Shown here piece by piece: positions 62,403 through 64,000 of a DNA stretch of 64,000 bases (its first letter is position 1; each line of letters starts with the position of its first letter). The DNA lies in NCBI RefSeq assembly GCF_900188205.1, contig NZ_FZOH01000002.1, forward strand, positions 248,001 to 312,000. Direction: 5' to 3'. The notes under the pieces are model-generated. The model was not told where the DNA came from. It searched no databases and saw only the letters and a list, made by a program, of their open reading frames with translations. The translations under genes were made by a program, and so were the position numbers. Source of the stretch: Geodermatophilus saharensis (GTDB lineage Bacteria; Actinomycetota; Actinomycetes; Mycobacteriales; Geodermatophilaceae).

Positions 62403-63785
62403 GTGGCCGGCCCGCTCCGGACGGCGCTGACGTCACTGACGCTGCGCGGCCGCTGCCTGGTCGCCGCGGGGCTCACGCTGCTGGCGCTGGGCGCGCTGCT
62501 CGGTGAGCGGCCCCTGGTGCAGATCGCCGTCTTCCTGCTCGCGCTGCCGCTGCTGTCGGCGGTCGCCGTCGCCCGCCAGCGGTTCCGGGTGGGCGTCCGG
62601 CGCACGGTGACCCCGGCCCGCGTCCCCCGCGGGGAGGGCGCCGACGTGCTGCTCGAGGTCACCAACGCCGACCGGCGCACCGGCCGGCTGTGGCTGCTGT
62701 CGGAGCAGCTGCCGGCCGAGCTGGGGCGCTCTCCCGGCTTCGTCGTCGAGCGGCTCCCCGGCGGGCGGGCCGCCGCGCTGCCCTACCGGGTGCACGGCGG
62801 CCGCCGGGGCCGGTTCCGCCTCGGCCCGCTGCAGCTGCGGCTCGTCGACCCCTTCGGCCTGGTGCAGCGCACCACCAGCGGCAGCGACGGCACGCCGCTG
62901 GTGGTCGTCCCCCGGGTGCGGCCGCTGGGTCCCGGCGGCCCGGCCGGCGGGCACGGTGGCGGGGGCGAGGGCGCCCGCCGCTCGATCGCGGTGCACGGCG
63001 AGGACGACGTCAGCACCCGCGCGTACCGGCACGGCGACGACCTGCGCAAGGTGCACTGGCGGGCGACGGCGCGCACCGGCGAGCTCATGGTGCGGATGGA
63101 GGAACGGCCGTGGCGGGCGCAGGCCGCGCTGCTGCTCGACACCCGGGTGCACGCCCACCTGCTCGTCCGGGCCGCGGGTCCGGGGCCGGCCGCCACACCC
63201 GCCGTGCCCGGGCCGCCGGGTGACCCCGCCCCGCCGCCGGACAGCCTCGAGTGGCTGGTCGAGGCCGCGGCCAGCATCGGCAGCGCGCTGGCCCGCCGCG
63301 GCTCGGCGCTGCGCGTGGTGACCGCCGAGGGCGAGCTGCGCCCGGCGGAGGGCACGGGCGGGCTGGGCCCCACCGAGCTGCTCGACCGGCTGGCCGTGCT
63401 CTCCCCGACCCGCGGGTCCTCGCTGCGGCCGGCCGTCGAGCAGCTGCGCCGGGTCGCCGGCGACGCGCCGGTGGTGGCGGTGCTCGGCGCGGTCGCCCCC
63501 GACGACCTCGCCGAACTGCTCGCGGCCCGCTCGGGCCCGCACAGCGACGTCGCCGTCCTCCTCGACGTGGCCAGCTGGGCCGAGGCCGGCGGCCGCACCC
63601 GCCGGGGCCTGTCGGCCACCGCCCGCGCGCACCTGGCCGCGCAGGTCGAGGAGTCCGCGTCGCTGCTGCGCGGCGCGGGCTGGCAGGTCACCGTCGCCGG
63701 CGCCGGCTCCTCGGTGGAGGCCGTGTGGGCCGAGCTCGCCGCGCAGCGCGGCACCGCCGCCCGTCCCGCGGGGGTGCCGGCATGA
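62403..63785 (+). CDS. DUF58 domain protein
   Basis: A 460-residue membrane-anchored protein. Two N-terminal helices (LVAAGLTLLALGALLGERPL, VQIAVFLLALPLLSAVAVA), a beta-rich middle (RRGRFRLGPLQLRLVDPFGL) and the DUF58 signature RAYRHGDDLRKVHWRATART (63022 onwards), then a vWA-like C-terminal part with DTRV. GTG at 62403, three bases after moxR; stop overlaps the next gene (ATGA). Confidence 0.92.
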   Translation: MAGPLRTALTSLTLRGRCLVAAGLTLLALGALLGERPLVQIAVFLLALPLLSAVAVARQRFRVGVRRTVTPARVPRGEGADVLLEVTNADRRTGRLWLLSEQLPAELGRSPGFVVERLPGGRAAALPYRVHGGRRGRFRLGPLQLRLVDPFGLVQRTTSGSDGTPLVVVPRVRPLGPGGPAGGHGGGGEGARRSIAVHGEDDVSTRAYRHGDDLRKVHWRATARTGELMVRMEERPWRAQAALLLDTRVHAHLLVRAAGPGPAATPAVPGPPGDPAPPPDSLEWLVEAAASIGSALARRGSALRVVTAEGELRPAEGTGGLGPTELLDRLAVLSPTRGSSLRPAVEQLRRVAGDAPVVAVLGAVAPDDLAELLAARSGPHSDVAVLLDVASWAEAGGRTRRGLSATARAHLAAQVEESASLLRGAGWQVTVAGAGSSVEAVWAELAAQRGTAARPAGVPA

Positions 63786-64000
63786 CGACGCTCGCCCCGC
63801 CGCCGGCGCCGTCGGCCCCGCTGCCGCCGCCCCGGCCGCCCACCCCCGCCGCCCGCCCGACCCCGGCGCGGCCGGCCGCGGCCGGGCAGCACGACGGCCC
63901 CACCACCCTCGCCGCCGCGGTGGCCACCGCGCTCGGCGCGTGCGCACTGCTGCCGGTCTTCACCCGCCCGGCGTGGCTGCCGCCGGCGCTGGCGGCGATC
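63782..64000 (+). CDS. TgpA-like transglutaminase-domain membrane protein, N-terminus (cut by window edge)
   Basis: 73 codons visible: a Pro/Ala-rich start (PPPAPSAPLPPPRPPTPAAR) and a first hydrophobic helix (LAAAVATALGACALLPVF). The identity comes mainly from context, because moxR and DUF58 genes are usually followed by a transglutaminase-core membrane protein. ATG at 63782 in ATGA overlap. Confidence 0.6.
   Translation, partial: MTTLAPPPAPSAPLPPPRPPTPAARPTPARPAAAGQHDGPTTLAAAVATALGACALLPVFTRPAWLPPALAAI

Overview
The window is about 74% G+C and uses mostly GTG and ATG starts. It carries the actinobacterial division and cell-wall (dcw) cluster, an actinobacterial hrcA-dnaJ-rsmE-phoH-ybeY-era-recO-uppS block, and a selenocysteine locus whose tRNA has the anticodon CUA. 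UAG-decoding tRNA-Sec has been reported for Geodermatophilus and Blastococcus, so the best guess is a chromosomal segment of a Geodermatophilaceae member. No plasmid, phage, IS or CRISPR signature is visible.

Layout. 1-13 kb: the glyS start, then an accessory stretch between glyS and uppS. It holds a decayed Nramp transporter, two paralogous membrane-anchored proteins, an ABM-domain protein, two Ser/Thr kinases, a cation/H+ antiporter and a three-gene FHA / membrane / flavoprotein cassette. 13-23.5 kb (all minus): hrcA, dnaJ, rsmE, HIT, enoyl-CoA hydratase, phoH, ybeY, CNNM/CBS protein, deaminase-like gene, era, recO, uppS, with a CIRCE operator at hrcA. 23.6-30.7 kb: a ParB-like conserved protein, a DesKR-type two-component system next to an ABC exporter, hemW, an enoyl-CoA hydratase and a PPK2 polyphosphate kinase. 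30.9-35.2 kb: selB, selA, tRNA-Sec(CUA) and divergent selD. 35.3-41.9 kb: a secreted protein, a quinone-oxidoreductase-like enzyme, and an alpha-glucoside type ABC importer (aglEFG-like) with a divergent MsiK-like ATPase. 42-61.1 kb (all minus): mraZ, rsmH, ftsL, ftsI, murE, murF, mraY, ftsW, murG, murC, ftsQ, ftsZ, pgeF, yggS, sepF, yggT, divIVA, with murD missing between mraY and ftsW. 61.4-64 kb: moxR, a DUF58 gene and the start of a TgpA-like transglutaminase gene.

Most notable points. (1) A selenocysteine system that should read UAG, while ftsZ and two other genes here still end in UAG. (2) A dispersed hairpin element of about 60 bp, eight full copies plus one half copy. Seven copies start one to three bases after a stop codon, and their outer stems differ in sequence but keep pairing. 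(3) murD is absent from its expected place, and a full plus a half copy of that element lie exactly there. (4) ftsZ, its UAG, one hairpin copy and pgeF form a single uninterrupted frame. All functional calls rest on reading the sequence and family knowledge; no database search was run.
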